Below are positions 1 through 8,201 of a DNA stretch of 64,000 nt, in pieces. Both the position numbers and the translations under genes were made by a program. The first letter of the stretch is position 1; each line of letters begins with the position of its first letter. The notes beneath the pieces are model-generated. The model made no database searches, was not told the origin of the DNA, and worked only from the letters and a program-made list of their open reading frames with translations. The stretch is from a virus: positions 1 through 64,000 of the IMG/VR virus record IMGVR_UViG_3300034198_008895. One strand, 5' to 3'.

Positions 1-660
1 ACCAATAACAGAATAAAGATTAGCGTAAGTCGTCTTATCAACTTCAGCGCCGTTACACTTCAAGAAACCGCTAGGTGTGGTCGAATAAGGTTTACGAAGA
101 ATATCACCAACAGCAATACCACCATTACTGATAAGAGCATCAACATACTGCTTGGTGGCTATATGGCTACCAAGAGTAGGTTCATTTGAAATAGTTAAGA
201 AACCAAGCATTGTAGCGCCATTAACACTGACACCATTAGTAATTCCGTAACCACTTAAAGTTGAAGGAAGTGATCCTTGATTAATTTTTGACCAGTTAAG
301 TCCAAAAGGAATGTCAGAGTCATTGATATTTGACCCACCTGTAACAATACCTTTAGAATTAACCGTTACCTTTGAATATTCTCCAGCTATAACGCCGCTA
401 TTATTTAAAGTAAGTTGTGTTGTTCCAGGTGATGACTGAAGATCACCTGTGAAATTCGGAAGACGAGCAGCTGGTAAAGTTCCAGCTGTCAGATTACCGG
501 CATTGATACTGTTATAGTATGCATCAACATACTGTTTAGGAACAGCTTCCAGTGTTTGACTAGGATTACCAGCCAGCAGCAAAGGACCAGAAATATTACC
601 ACCATTTTCTGTGATGCCACCGCCAGAATAACCGCCCTCGGCATATAAATCTAATCTCAT
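1..660 (-). CDS. Tail fibre / tail-collar domain protein, 3' part outside window
   Basis: An open frame runs without a stop from the ATG at 660 to the left edge, giving 220 N-terminal residues of a longer protein. The start is preceded by AGGAGTTAAC. The product is Gly/Ser/Thr/Asn rich. The segment KQYVDA occurs twice (about residues 40 and 171), typical of phage fibre repeats. The last visible part (VGDILRKPY, then GFLKCNGAEVDKTTYANLY) matches the phage tail-collar signature. Inferred role: receptor-binding or baseplate-proximal fibre. It is divergent from the portal gene, with about 110 bp between the two starts. The C-terminus, which would show the fibre type, is not visible. Confidence 0.85.
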   Translation of the reverse strand, partial: MRLDLYAEGGYSGGGITENGGNISGPLLLAGNPSQTLEAVPKQYVDAYYNSINAGNLTAGTLPAARLPNFTGDLQSSPGTTQLTLNNSGVIAGEYSKVTVNSKGIVTGGSNINDSDIPFGLNWSKINQGSLPSTLSGYGITNGVSVNGATMLGFLTISNEPTLGSHIATKQYVDALISNGGIAVGDILRKPYSTTPSGFLKCNGAEVDKTTYANLYSVIG

Positions 661-685
661 GTTAACTCCTTAAGTTAGCCTGTAA

Positions 686-701
686 ATATGGTTCACAGAA
701 T
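686..701 (-). promoter_or_regulatory. Putative late promoter of the tail fibre
   Basis: On the minus strand this reads ATTCTGTGAACCATAT, close to the ATTTTGTGACTATAT motif before the divergent portal gene. It lies about 26 nt before the fibre ATG. The assignment is inference from the shared motif only. Confidence 0.4.
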
Positions 702-741
702 TCTTTTAATCAATTAGCTATATTAAAAAAATAAACCGAGA

Positions 742-756
742 ATTTTGTGACTATAT
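742..756 (+). promoter_or_regulatory. Putative late promoter of the portal gene
   Basis: ATTTTGTGACTATAT ends 14 nt before the chosen portal ATG, just upstream of the AGAGG ribosome-binding site. Related sequences precede other virion genes in this window at 14402, 51141, 56964, 60090, 61400 and 62646. Confidence 0.45.
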
Positions 757-770
757 CAAGAGGAATTGCT

Positions 771-3374
771 ATGCCTGTCAAACCAAGCAGTTTAGTGTCC
801 ATTATTAATCAAAATAAAGACAAGAAACTTGTAGCGTCTAAGATTATTGAGACTAACCCTAAAGTCCTTCCTGTTCTTCCTAAGCTCATTGCCGATGCCG
901 AAACATCGAGAAGTATGGCTAATCCGGATAACAGACTGAACATTAATCGTAGTCTCTTAGAAAATATTTATCATAAAATCAAAAGTGTTAAACAGAATAA
1001 CAAGAACATTATCAAATTGTTTCCTGATATTGAACTTGCCATTCAGATTCTTGTGAGTTCTATTCTGTCTCCTAAAAAAATGACAGATATTCAGTTGAAC
1101 TATAAACTGGATAAGAATTTCGATATCAACACAGTTGTTGTTGCTAACATCATTGAAAAGGTTAAGACCTATATTAATGATGAATATGAGTTAGAAGAAA
1201 AGCTTCCTGAGATTCTTCGTGAAGCTCTCTTTAACTCTGGTGCATATGCATTAGCAGTGATTCCTGAATCGTCGGTTGACGAAATCATTAACACAGATTT
1301 GCTTCCGTCTTATTCTACAGAAGACTTTAAACAACGTGCTGATATTCTTATCAGTAACTTGGTTAAGCCTATTAATATTCTTAACACCCAAGATCGTGTC
1401 GTTCCTTTAGAAACAACTGGTAAACCGACTGCTGATAATCTTATTAAACATATGGCTTCGGAAGCCTTTGTTAGTATCACTGACAATATCGGTGTCCTAA
1501 AGTTTAGTAGTATTCGTGAGAAGATTAATAAGTCTCTTGTGAAGAATGCTATCAAGAGTAATATTGCTATTTCTACTGAGTCAAGAGAAAAGCTTGACTA
1601 CATGGATATATTCCGTCAGAAGAGTTCAATGTCTCAGATTAAAGATATTGAATTCATTAAGACAAAGACTGAAACAAAACGTAAGTCTGTCGGTAAACCG
1701 ATGGTTATTAAGATTCCGACTGAATCAGTTATTCCTATTTTTATTCCTGGTGATGAAACTGAACATATCGGTTATTTCATTCTGTTGGATGAAACAGGTA
1801 AACCATTAAATACAGAAATTAAGGATACCGATTTAAGTCAACTTAATTCTGTTATTAATCAGAGTTCACAGGCTAGTCAGTTAACTCCTGTTCAGAAGGC
1901 TTACAATAGTCTTGTAGGGGATAATACATCCAATGTTGATATCAATCAACTATTTAGTCTTTATAAAGATGTTCTTGAACGTCAAATCTATCAGTCCGTA
2001 AAGAATAGTCTTTACGGTTCTAATATTGAAATTGCCAATAAAAACGATATCTATTTCTTGATGTTTACTCGTGCTCTATCAGAACAAAGGACTTCTGTTC
2101 TTTATGTTCCGAAAGACATGCTTATCTATTTTGCTTTCTATTACAATGAACTTGGTCTTGGTAAATCTCTTCTTGAGAACCTTTCTGTTCTTTGTAGTCT
2201 TCGTGCTATCCTTCTTTTCTCCAAGGTCATGGCCTATGCCAAGCAGTCTATTGACGTGACCAAGGTGAATATTGCTCTCGATCCGAATGATCCTGACCCT
2301 GAGAAGACTATTGAACAAGTTCAAGACTCTGTTTTGAAACTTCGTCAGAATTATTTCCCATTGGGTATTAATAATCCAGCTGACTTGGTTAACTGGATTC
2401 AGAGAGCAGGTTTGCAGTTTAGCTATAGCAATAATCCATTGTTGCCGAATATTCAGATTGACTTTGAAAATGCTAATCTTCAACACACTGTTCCTAGTTC
2501 TGAACTGGAAGAAGACCTTCGTAAGCAGACTATTCTTGCACTGGGTCTTACACCTGAAACGATTGATAGTGGATTCACACCTGAATTTGCTACAACTGTT
2601 GTTAATAATAACATTCTTCTCTCGAAGCGTGTTTCTATTTATCAGAAAGCTCTGATTAAACATCTATCATCTTTCTTGTCTGCTATTATCTATAACGATG
2701 AAGACCTTCGTAACGAGCTTCGTAAAGAAGTTCTGGAAAATGTTGATGCATTGAATGATCAACTTAGCGATGAAGAGAAACAACTTCTCACCAAGAGTAA
2801 AGATGAGTTTATCGAATACTTCTTGAATAAGTTTGGTGAAAGCCTGTATATCGAGCTTCCGAAGCCTGAGAATACTAATCTCACTAACTTGTCTGCTGAA
2901 TACGATATTTATAAAGAAAATCTTGAGAAAGTTCTTGATTCCATTCTTTCTAGTGAAATCTTTACTGAAAATATTGCTGGTGAATTGTCTAATCATATCG
3001 ACACCATTAAAAATGTTTACAAACATCATTTGCTTCGTACTTGGATGGCAAATAACAACTTCTATCCTGAAGCTCTGGAATTTGGCAAACAGAATAATGA
3101 AACAGATGACGCTGATAAGCTTCTCGAAATCATCCAAGAACACTTGGTTGGTACTTCGAGAAATGCTGATAAGCTTATTAATGTTCTTCAGACCTATAAG
3201 GATGCTCTAAATAAGGATCTTGAAAAGGTTAATGGTGAAGGCGGTGCTTCTTCCTCATCAGGTTCATACGGTGGCGGAGGTGGTGACGATGAATCCTCCA
3301 CTGGAGATAATCCTGACGGTGGTGGCGATGATGCATTCGGACTAGGTGCCGGTGATTTAGATCTAAGTTTGTAA
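771..3374 (+). CDS. Portal vertex protein (phiKZ-like jumbo phage type)
   Basis: An 867-aa protein and the only convincing plus-strand gene in the window. The ATG at 771 is preferred over the in-frame GTG at 747 because AGAGGAAT lies directly upstream of it. The central region (about residues 450-640), with the segments NELGLGKSLLENLS, DPNDPDPEKTIEQVQD and EEDLRKQTILALGLTPETID followed by a long helical stretch, resembles portal proteins of giant myoviruses. Its length and position near the capsid gene also fit. It should form the dodecameric DNA channel of the head. The last 45 residues are a Gly/Ser/Asp-rich low-complexity tail. The assignment is by pattern; a structural search against phiKZ gp129-type portals would decide it. 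Confidence 0.65.
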   Translation: MPVKPSSLVSIINQNKDKKLVASKIIETNPKVLPVLPKLIADAETSRSMANPDNRLNINRSLLENIYHKIKSVKQNNKNIIKLFPDIELAIQILVSSILSPKKMTDIQLNYKLDKNFDINTVVVANIIEKVKTYINDEYELEEKLPEILREALFNSGAYALAVIPESSVDEIINTDLLPSYSTEDFKQRADILISNLVKPINILNTQDRVVPLETTGKPTADNLIKHMASEAFVSITDNIGVLKFSSIREKINKSLVKNAIKSNIAISTESREKLDYMDIFRQKSSMSQIKDIEFIKTKTETKRKSVGKPMVIKIPTESVIPIFIPGDETEHIGYFILLDETGKPLNTEIKDTDLSQLNSVINQSSQASQLTPVQKAYNSLVGDNTSNVDINQLFSLYKDVLERQIYQSVKNSLYGSNIEIANKNDIYFLMFTRALSEQRTSVLYVPKDMLIYFAFYYNELGLGKSLLENLSVLCSLRAILLFSKVMAYAKQSIDVTKVNIALDPNDPDPEKTIEQVQDSVLKLRQNYFPLGINNPADLVNWIQRAGLQFSYSNNPLLPNIQIDFENANLQHTVPSSELEEDLRKQTILALGLTPETIDSGFTPEFATTVVNNNILLSKRVSIYQKALIKHLSSFLSAIIYNDEDLRNELRKEVLENVDALNDQLSDEEKQLLTKSKDEFIEYFLNKFGESLYIELPKPENTNLTNLSAEYDIYKENLEKVLDSILSSEIFTENIAGELSNHIDTIKNVYKHHLLRTWMANNNFYPEALEFGKQNNETDDADKLLEIIQEHLVGTSRNADKLINVLQTYKDALNKDLEKVNGEGGASSSSGSYGGGGGDDESSTGDNPDGGGDDAFGLGAGDLDLSL

Positions 3375-3387
3375 AAAAAAAAATAAG

Positions 3388-3415
3388 ACTAGAGAGGGAG
3401 TGATCCCTCTCTAGT
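3388..3415. terminator. Bidirectional terminator between convergent genes
   Basis: A 12-bp inverted repeat (ACTAGAGAGGGA, loop GTGA, TCCCTCTCTAGT) has an A-tract on the left and TTCTTT on the right. It can therefore end both the portal transcript and the opposing minus-strand transcript. Confidence 0.85.
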
Positions 3416-3425
3416 TCTTTATTGT

Positions 3426-4736
3426 TTACATCTTCTTGATAAAGATCTGACCCTTAAGATTGCGGGACAGTTGGATAACATATTTGTCGATGCTAACCAT
3501 ATAACAAACAGCAGTGTTCTGTGCTTCAAACATAAACTCAGCAGCAGATAACAGGAACTTGTTAATTAGATTGTCTTCAATCACAGTGAGTGTAGAAGGA
3601 GCATTGACAATACCAAGTTCATGTGAGTACTTATCGACATAAGCAATGGTGTAAAGTTCCGGAACATATGTAACGGCTTTACCTTCTTGCTGATCAAGTT
3701 GTTTCAAACTATCAAGAGCACCCTTAGTATCTTCAACAAAGGCATTCATATAGTTAATCAATTCGTCTTCAAGATCTTCATCAGTGTCTTCCAGATTACG
3801 GAGGAACTTAAGAAGTTCATTGAAATCGGTCATGAAGGAATCAATATTGACCGGGACAGGACTGTTGACACCAATGAAGTCATTGATAGCTGTAGTCATG
3901 ATTGTGTCAAAAGAATCCAGCAGATGGATATCGTATTTACTAGTCAATGTAGGCCACAAGGCTTTCATTGCTTTATAGATCGCCTTGACATCATTATCAA
4001 GGATCAGTTCGTTAAATTTAGCTTGTTCGAAAGACTTATAGAAGCTATTCTCGACAAGATAATTGCCAATGACCATCAGCTTATTGATACCTTCATCGTG
4101 AGCGTGATCAATAGCACTTTCAACCGCTTCTTCAAAGCAATCGGTCAGCGTAAGCTTATCCTTAAGCGTGAAGATTTGGTTGGGTTTGATTTCATCATAA
4201 AAGCTTGACAGGATAACTTTTGTATTACCTGCAAACTTAACACCCTTACTTACATCAATGCTAAACACTGACGGGGGTTCTTGTGTTTCAACTTGTTGTT
4301 CCACAGCTTGTGTCCCTGTATTAGTATTCAATGACTGAAAGCGAGAATCGGACATCATTTCCATCTCGCCGCTCATAGTACCTGTAAGATGACCAGATAA
4401 CGTTTGATTTTGATTACCAAAACGTCCTGGGTTAGTAGGCATACCACCTTGCATCGGCATCATTCCGCCATGCATCGGCATTCCTACATTCATAGGCATA
4501 CCCGTGTTCATGGGCATCATATTCATATTGTTCGGCATTTGCAAAGCTCCACTAGCTATCAGAGCCTGTGCCTGTTGTGGAGTTACTTGCTGACCATTAG
4601 GAAGTACAATCAATCCATTCGGCAACTGAACCAGTCCGGGAACTTGTTGTTGCTGTTGCTGAACCATTTGCTGATGCTGTTGTTGCATCTGCATGTGGCC
4701 ACCAGCTGGATGTGGACTAGAAAAACGATGATGCAT
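3426..4736 (-). CDS. Unknown 436-aa protein with Gln/Met-rich N-terminus
   Basis: The start has AAAGGAG 9 nt upstream. Residues 16-35 are a Gln-rich run (QMQQQHQQMVQQQQQQ). Residues 70-105 are a Met/Gly/Pro repeat region with recurring GMPM and GGMPM units. The C-terminal 290 residues look globular, with acidic helices (EDTDEDLEDELINYMNAF). No family was recognised. It lies beside the portal and in series with probable structural genes, so a virion or assembly role is possible but unproven. Confidence 0.85.
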   Translation of the reverse strand: MHHRFSSPHPAGGHMQMQQQHQQMVQQQQQQVPGLVQLPNGLIVLPNGQQVTPQQAQALIASGALQMPNNMNMMPMNTGMPMNVGMPMHGGMMPMQGGMPTNPGRFGNQNQTLSGHLTGTMSGEMEMMSDSRFQSLNTNTGTQAVEQQVETQEPPSVFSIDVSKGVKFAGNTKVILSSFYDEIKPNQIFTLKDKLTLTDCFEEAVESAIDHAHDEGINKLMVIGNYLVENSFYKSFEQAKFNELILDNDVKAIYKAMKALWPTLTSKYDIHLLDSFDTIMTTAINDFIGVNSPVPVNIDSFMTDFNELLKFLRNLEDTDEDLEDELINYMNAFVEDTKGALDSLKQLDQQEGKAVTYVPELYTIAYVDKYSHELGIVNAPSTLTVIEDNLINKFLLSAAEFMFEAQNTAVCYMVSIDKYVIQLSRNLKGQIFIKKM

Positions 4737-4756
4737 ATCTACTATTCTCCTTTGAC

Positions 4757-6499
4757 TTAATCAGTGTCAATTTGTTCCATCAATTCAAAATCGTCAGACG
4801 AACTATCATCGTCTTCGAGTTCGACCCCTTCTGCTAACAGTAGATCCGGAACAAACTCGTCACCATCCTGAATGTCTTCCGACACAGTGATGTTAGCGAG
4901 CAGTCTATCCGTTTCTTCAATAATGTTATTAAAGACAGGATGCGGGAGCACAGATCCCGTAGCCAAATCAATATTAACGTAAGGGTTAAGACGAACCACA
5001 GGAACAGGGTTCTTCTTACTCAGTCCGAGAATACTTCCAACTGTCGCCATACTAGCCACAATCTTCTTTCTCTCGGATGTATTTACGTCAGCATTATTAA
5101 TGTTAACGAAATCAGATTCTTGTTGAACAACCATAGCCGTATTTTTCGGATACAGATGATCACCAGAATACTCGATACTCGTTACATATTGTTTGTCTTT
5201 CTTAAGCGAAAATATCGCTCGAGTGACGAAGTATTTCTTAAAGATTTTATCAACAATCTTAGAGTCAAGCTTTTCGTTATTGATACGAAGCTCTTCTTTA
5301 TTAATATCAAGAACTATACGAGTGATACGAGAAGTCAGATGCGACAAAATAAACGATTCGATCTCATATGTCTTGTTATGATATAGACTACGAACTTCTG
5401 CATTCATAATCCAGTTATTAAACTGTTTAAAGATAACACCAAGCAACCCGATCAGGTTGTTAGAGTCAACACCAATATCACGCAGTTTACCAATCGTAAT
5501 CGTATCAAAGCTCGAGTTCAGATCGTTAAAGTGTGCATTGATTTTTTCACTGAGATAAGCAAGACCGTGATTACCAGAGTGGATGATCTCACCAAGCAAA
5601 CGTTTCCAGATAAGCGTGTTATCCAGTTCGTCAATGCTAATAGCTTCAGGGAAGTTATCGATGATGTAAAACAGATTACCAACAACGTAAAGAACATCTT
5701 CGTTGTATTTGTCTTCATCAACAACAAACTTAATACTCGTCTTCTGATAGAGTTGTTTGTTCCTGATATAACCATGAGGTGCGTTACCAGTGCTTGATAA
5801 CACAACCTTATCAGTCTTACTATAATCATACATCGGCTTAGGAACAAACCCAAGCAACATATGCATAGTCTTTGTGAAACCATAGTTAGCAAGCAGGTAA
5901 TGCATAACCGTAGTGTTAGCCTTGGTCGTATCTTCCAGCTTCTTAACTTGATTCTTATAAAGTTCAGTGTTCACAATAGAAACACGATTAAACACACCAC
6001 TGGTTTGACCAGGTTGCTGAACTTGAATACTGAAGTAAGTACGAGTGAAACTATACTTAGCAGTCAGGATGTTAATGAAGATGATCTTATCACCGATACT
6101 GATAACCTTATCCGATAGAACAGGCATCACAAGGAAGTTATTACCACTCAGATGAATGATGTTACCCTTGTTCATATACGGGATATAGAAATGATGACGA
6201 CGAATATTTTCTTCATCACCATACTTAAACATAAACTCAACAAGATAAATATCGTTTTCAGCGATATCGTGAATAACCTTGCTAGTCTTATTAAACAAAA
6301 ACTTATTTTCTTCCTTAGGCAACAGTTCCCTGTAGCCTAAGTATTGTAAATGGGTGTTCGTCTTACTGTTACATGAATACTTAATAAAGTTATCGATATA
6401 TGCAATAGCATTGTTCAATCGGTGGTAGCAGAGACCTTCTACTGCCTGTTGATTGAATTTAGGAGTTTTATCCGCGATAAATTGGGCTAGTGTTTTCAA
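4757..6499 (-). CDS. Unknown 580-aa probable virion-associated protein
   Basis: The start is a TTG codon with a strong AGGAGG ribosome-binding site (AGGAGGTTCCC then TTG). No ATG near the N-terminus has a comparable site. The protein is globular and mixed in composition with an acidic C-terminus (GVELEDDDSSSDDFELMEQ). No known domain was recognised. It lies directly upstream of the Gln/Met-rich gene with a 20-nt gap, so the two are probably co-transcribed. A structural role is suggested by its place between the portal and capsid genes. Confidence 0.85.
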   Translation of the reverse strand: MKTLAQFIADKTPKFNQQAVEGLCYHRLNNAIAYIDNFIKYSCNSKTNTHLQYLGYRELLPKEENKFLFNKTSKVIHDIAENDIYLVEFMFKYGDEENIRRHHFYIPYMNKGNIIHLSGNNFLVMPVLSDKVISIGDKIIFINILTAKYSFTRTYFSIQVQQPGQTSGVFNRVSIVNTELYKNQVKKLEDTTKANTTVMHYLLANYGFTKTMHMLLGFVPKPMYDYSKTDKVVLSSTGNAPHGYIRNKQLYQKTSIKFVVDEDKYNEDVLYVVGNLFYIIDNFPEAISIDELDNTLIWKRLLGEIIHSGNHGLAYLSEKINAHFNDLNSSFDTITIGKLRDIGVDSNNLIGLLGVIFKQFNNWIMNAEVRSLYHNKTYEIESFILSHLTSRITRIVLDINKEELRINNEKLDSKIVDKIFKKYFVTRAIFSLKKDKQYVTSIEYSGDHLYPKNTAMVVQQESDFVNINNADVNTSERKKIVASMATVGSILGLSKKNPVPVVRLNPYVNIDLATGSVLPHPVFNNIIEETDRLLANITVSEDIQDGDEFVPDLLLAEGVELEDDDSSSDDFELMEQIDTD

Positions 6500-6560
6500 G
6501 GGAACCTCCTGGTGGCGACAAACTATTCTAGATTAATTATTAAATTATTAAAAAATAATG

Positions 6561-6585
6561 ACACACCTGTACTTAACAGGTGTGT
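6561..6585 (-). terminator. Terminator after the 486-aa gene
   Basis: A 10-bp hairpin (ACACACCTGT, loop of 5, ACAGGTGTGT), followed on the minus strand by ATTATTTTTTA. Confidence 0.8.
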
Positions 6586-6594
6586 TATATGTTT

Positions 6595-6602
6595 TATATA
6601 TG
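6595..6602 (-). promoter_or_regulatory. CATATATA promoter-like motif in an unusual place
   Basis: The motif sits between the stop of the 486-aa gene and that gene's terminator, 96 nt before the TTG start of the 580-aa gene. A transcript starting here would have to pass the hairpin at 6561-6585, so it may be a chance match. Confidence 0.25.
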
Positions 6603-6623
6603 CGATTGAATAGTCTTCTGTCA

Positions 6624-8084
6624 CTAGGCTTTCCCAAGCTGTTTGACAATAACAAAACCAGTAGCAACAACACCAGCAACGGCAGCAACAGTTTTAAGTG
6701 TTTCGAGAGACGAGTCTCGTTCATGCCGAAGATCATCTCGAGCATACTTTCTTTCATCGAAATGATGTTTCATAGTGTTACTACTCCAATCATAGGCTGC
6801 TTTAGAGTTAAGAGATTCTTGCTCTAATTTATGTTTAAAAGCCGCATGGTCTTCTTCCATTTTTCTAAGTTTAATCTTAGATTCATGTTCGAACTGTGCT
6901 CTTTCAAGCTTTAACTCATTCTCCCTTTCTCTGAAACTAGCTTCTCTATCTTTAAGATCACGCTCACGTTTTTCTCTCAAATTGCATGCATCTCGAGCTT
7001 CATCTTGATGCTCAAAAAGAAAGTCAACAGTGTTAATTTCATTTACAGGAATATGGTATGCTTCAACAACATCAAAGTTCTTATCAAATTTACCAATCCA
7101 GAGACCCCTTTCCCTAGACTTTGATTTGATCTTAGGTACAAGATGAACTTTGTTATGTAATGAATAATAACGAGGTTTCATTTCGTTATCAGGATCTACC
7201 ATGAATATACAAGGAGACCCAGGGACTACATTTTCTTTTAACTCAGCAAAGTCAGAACTACGGCTACACGCTGGGTTAATAATAGGCACGAAGTTTTTAC
7301 TCTTCGTAAAATATAAATCTAAATCACGGAAGAAAACAGAAACTTCTTCTTCAGTTGTATCATCTATAAACATTCTGGGCGTAAGAACACCCATAGTGAT
7401 AGCTTTAATTTCTGGAACATCTGTATCTTCATTTTTCTCAATAAAACTATCCCAAGCCTGAGATACGAAATAACGAAGCTTTAAACTCTGATGAAATTTA
7501 TCACCAGGCATTTTATCCATTTCAGATGGATTAAATTTATGATGATCCAGATAGTCTTTTAAATAATTACCGCTGATTCCAGTTGCTCTACTATGGTTAG
7601 TAGGCGTTGTTATACGATGAATTGCAAAAACAATAATTTTACCTTCAAAGGCTTTTGTTAGTCTATTCTGTTCTACTGGATGGAAAACAGTTGACCCATT
7701 TAGATTGTCATAAACAGTGATCGGTTCAGTCGTGAAATTAGCAACTATAAAAGCAGGACCTAGGGAGAGACCACCCTTTTCAATGATAAATTTATTTTCT
7801 TTACGAACATTGATGTGTAGATTTTTTCTACTATTATTAGGATCATAGTCCTCGATATCTCTGCTAACATTTGTATGGATAACAGGAGAATCAGAATTTA
7901 AACCCTTTTTAACTTCATAGTAACAAAACTTAATACCAGCAGTTGGATTGATATCAAATTGTTGTATAACAGGAAGATAGTTTGTTTCGTACGTCTTATC
8001 GTTAACACCCAAGAATGCTTTATTGAGACTAGTTAAATAGGCAGCAACATTCACCATTCTTAGACTTTTTGTAACTACTTTCAC
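6624..8084 (-). CDS. Unknown 486-aa protein with C-terminal coiled coil and membrane segment
   Basis: GTG start preceded by GGGAGTTCAC. Residues 1-370 are globular with no recognised family. Residues about 375-450 form a highly charged coiled coil (REKRERDLKDREASF and similar). The last 20 residues are hydrophobic (TVAAVAGVVATGFVIV) and end in KQLGKA, consistent with a tail anchor or a membrane-active helix. It lies directly downstream of the capsid gene with its own promoter motif at 8115, so its expression may not be tied to the capsid. Function unknown. Confidence 0.88.
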   Translation of the reverse strand: MKVVTKSLRMVNVAAYLTSLNKAFLGVNDKTYETNYLPVIQQFDINPTAGIKFCYYEVKKGLNSDSPVIHTNVSRDIEDYDPNNSRKNLHINVRKENKFIIEKGGLSLGPAFIVANFTTEPITVYDNLNGSTVFHPVEQNRLTKAFEGKIIVFAIHRITTPTNHSRATGISGNYLKDYLDHHKFNPSEMDKMPGDKFHQSLKLRYFVSQAWDSFIEKNEDTDVPEIKAITMGVLTPRMFIDDTTEEEVSVFFRDLDLYFTKSKNFVPIINPACSRSSDFAELKENVVPGSPCIFMVDPDNEMKPRYYSLHNKVHLVPKIKSKSRERGLWIGKFDKNFDVVEAYHIPVNEINTVDFLFEHQDEARDACNLREKRERDLKDREASFRERENELKLERAQFEHESKIKLRKMEEDHAAFKHKLEQESLNSKAAYDWSSNTMKHHFDERKYARDDLRHERDSSLETLKTVAAVAGVVATGFVIVKQLGKA

Positions 8085-8114
8085 GTGAACTCCCTATGTC
8101 ATATGAACAAGTAC

Positions 8115-8122
8115 TATATATG
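8115..8122 (-). promoter_or_regulatory. CATATATA promoter motif
   Basis: The minus strand reads CCATATATAGT, 31 nt before the GTG start of the 486-aa gene. Confidence 0.55.
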
Positions 8123-8155
8123 GTATTAACATTTCTTCAGAAACAAAAGATAAAA

Positions 8156-8185
8156 ATACCAAGAGGCATTGCTGCCTCTTGGTAT
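8156..8185 (-). terminator. Capsid gene terminator
   Basis: A 13-bp perfect stem (ATACCAAGAGGCA, loop TTGC, TGCCTCTTGGTAT), followed by TTTTA on the minus strand, 17 nt after the capsid stop codon. Confidence 0.88.
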
Positions 8186-8201
8186 CTTATATTGCTACTG
8201 A

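Noticed and set aside
6595-6602. CATATATA motif as the promoter of the 580-aa gene
   Set aside because: A strong terminator hairpin lies between it and that gene, so it was kept only as a low-confidence site.
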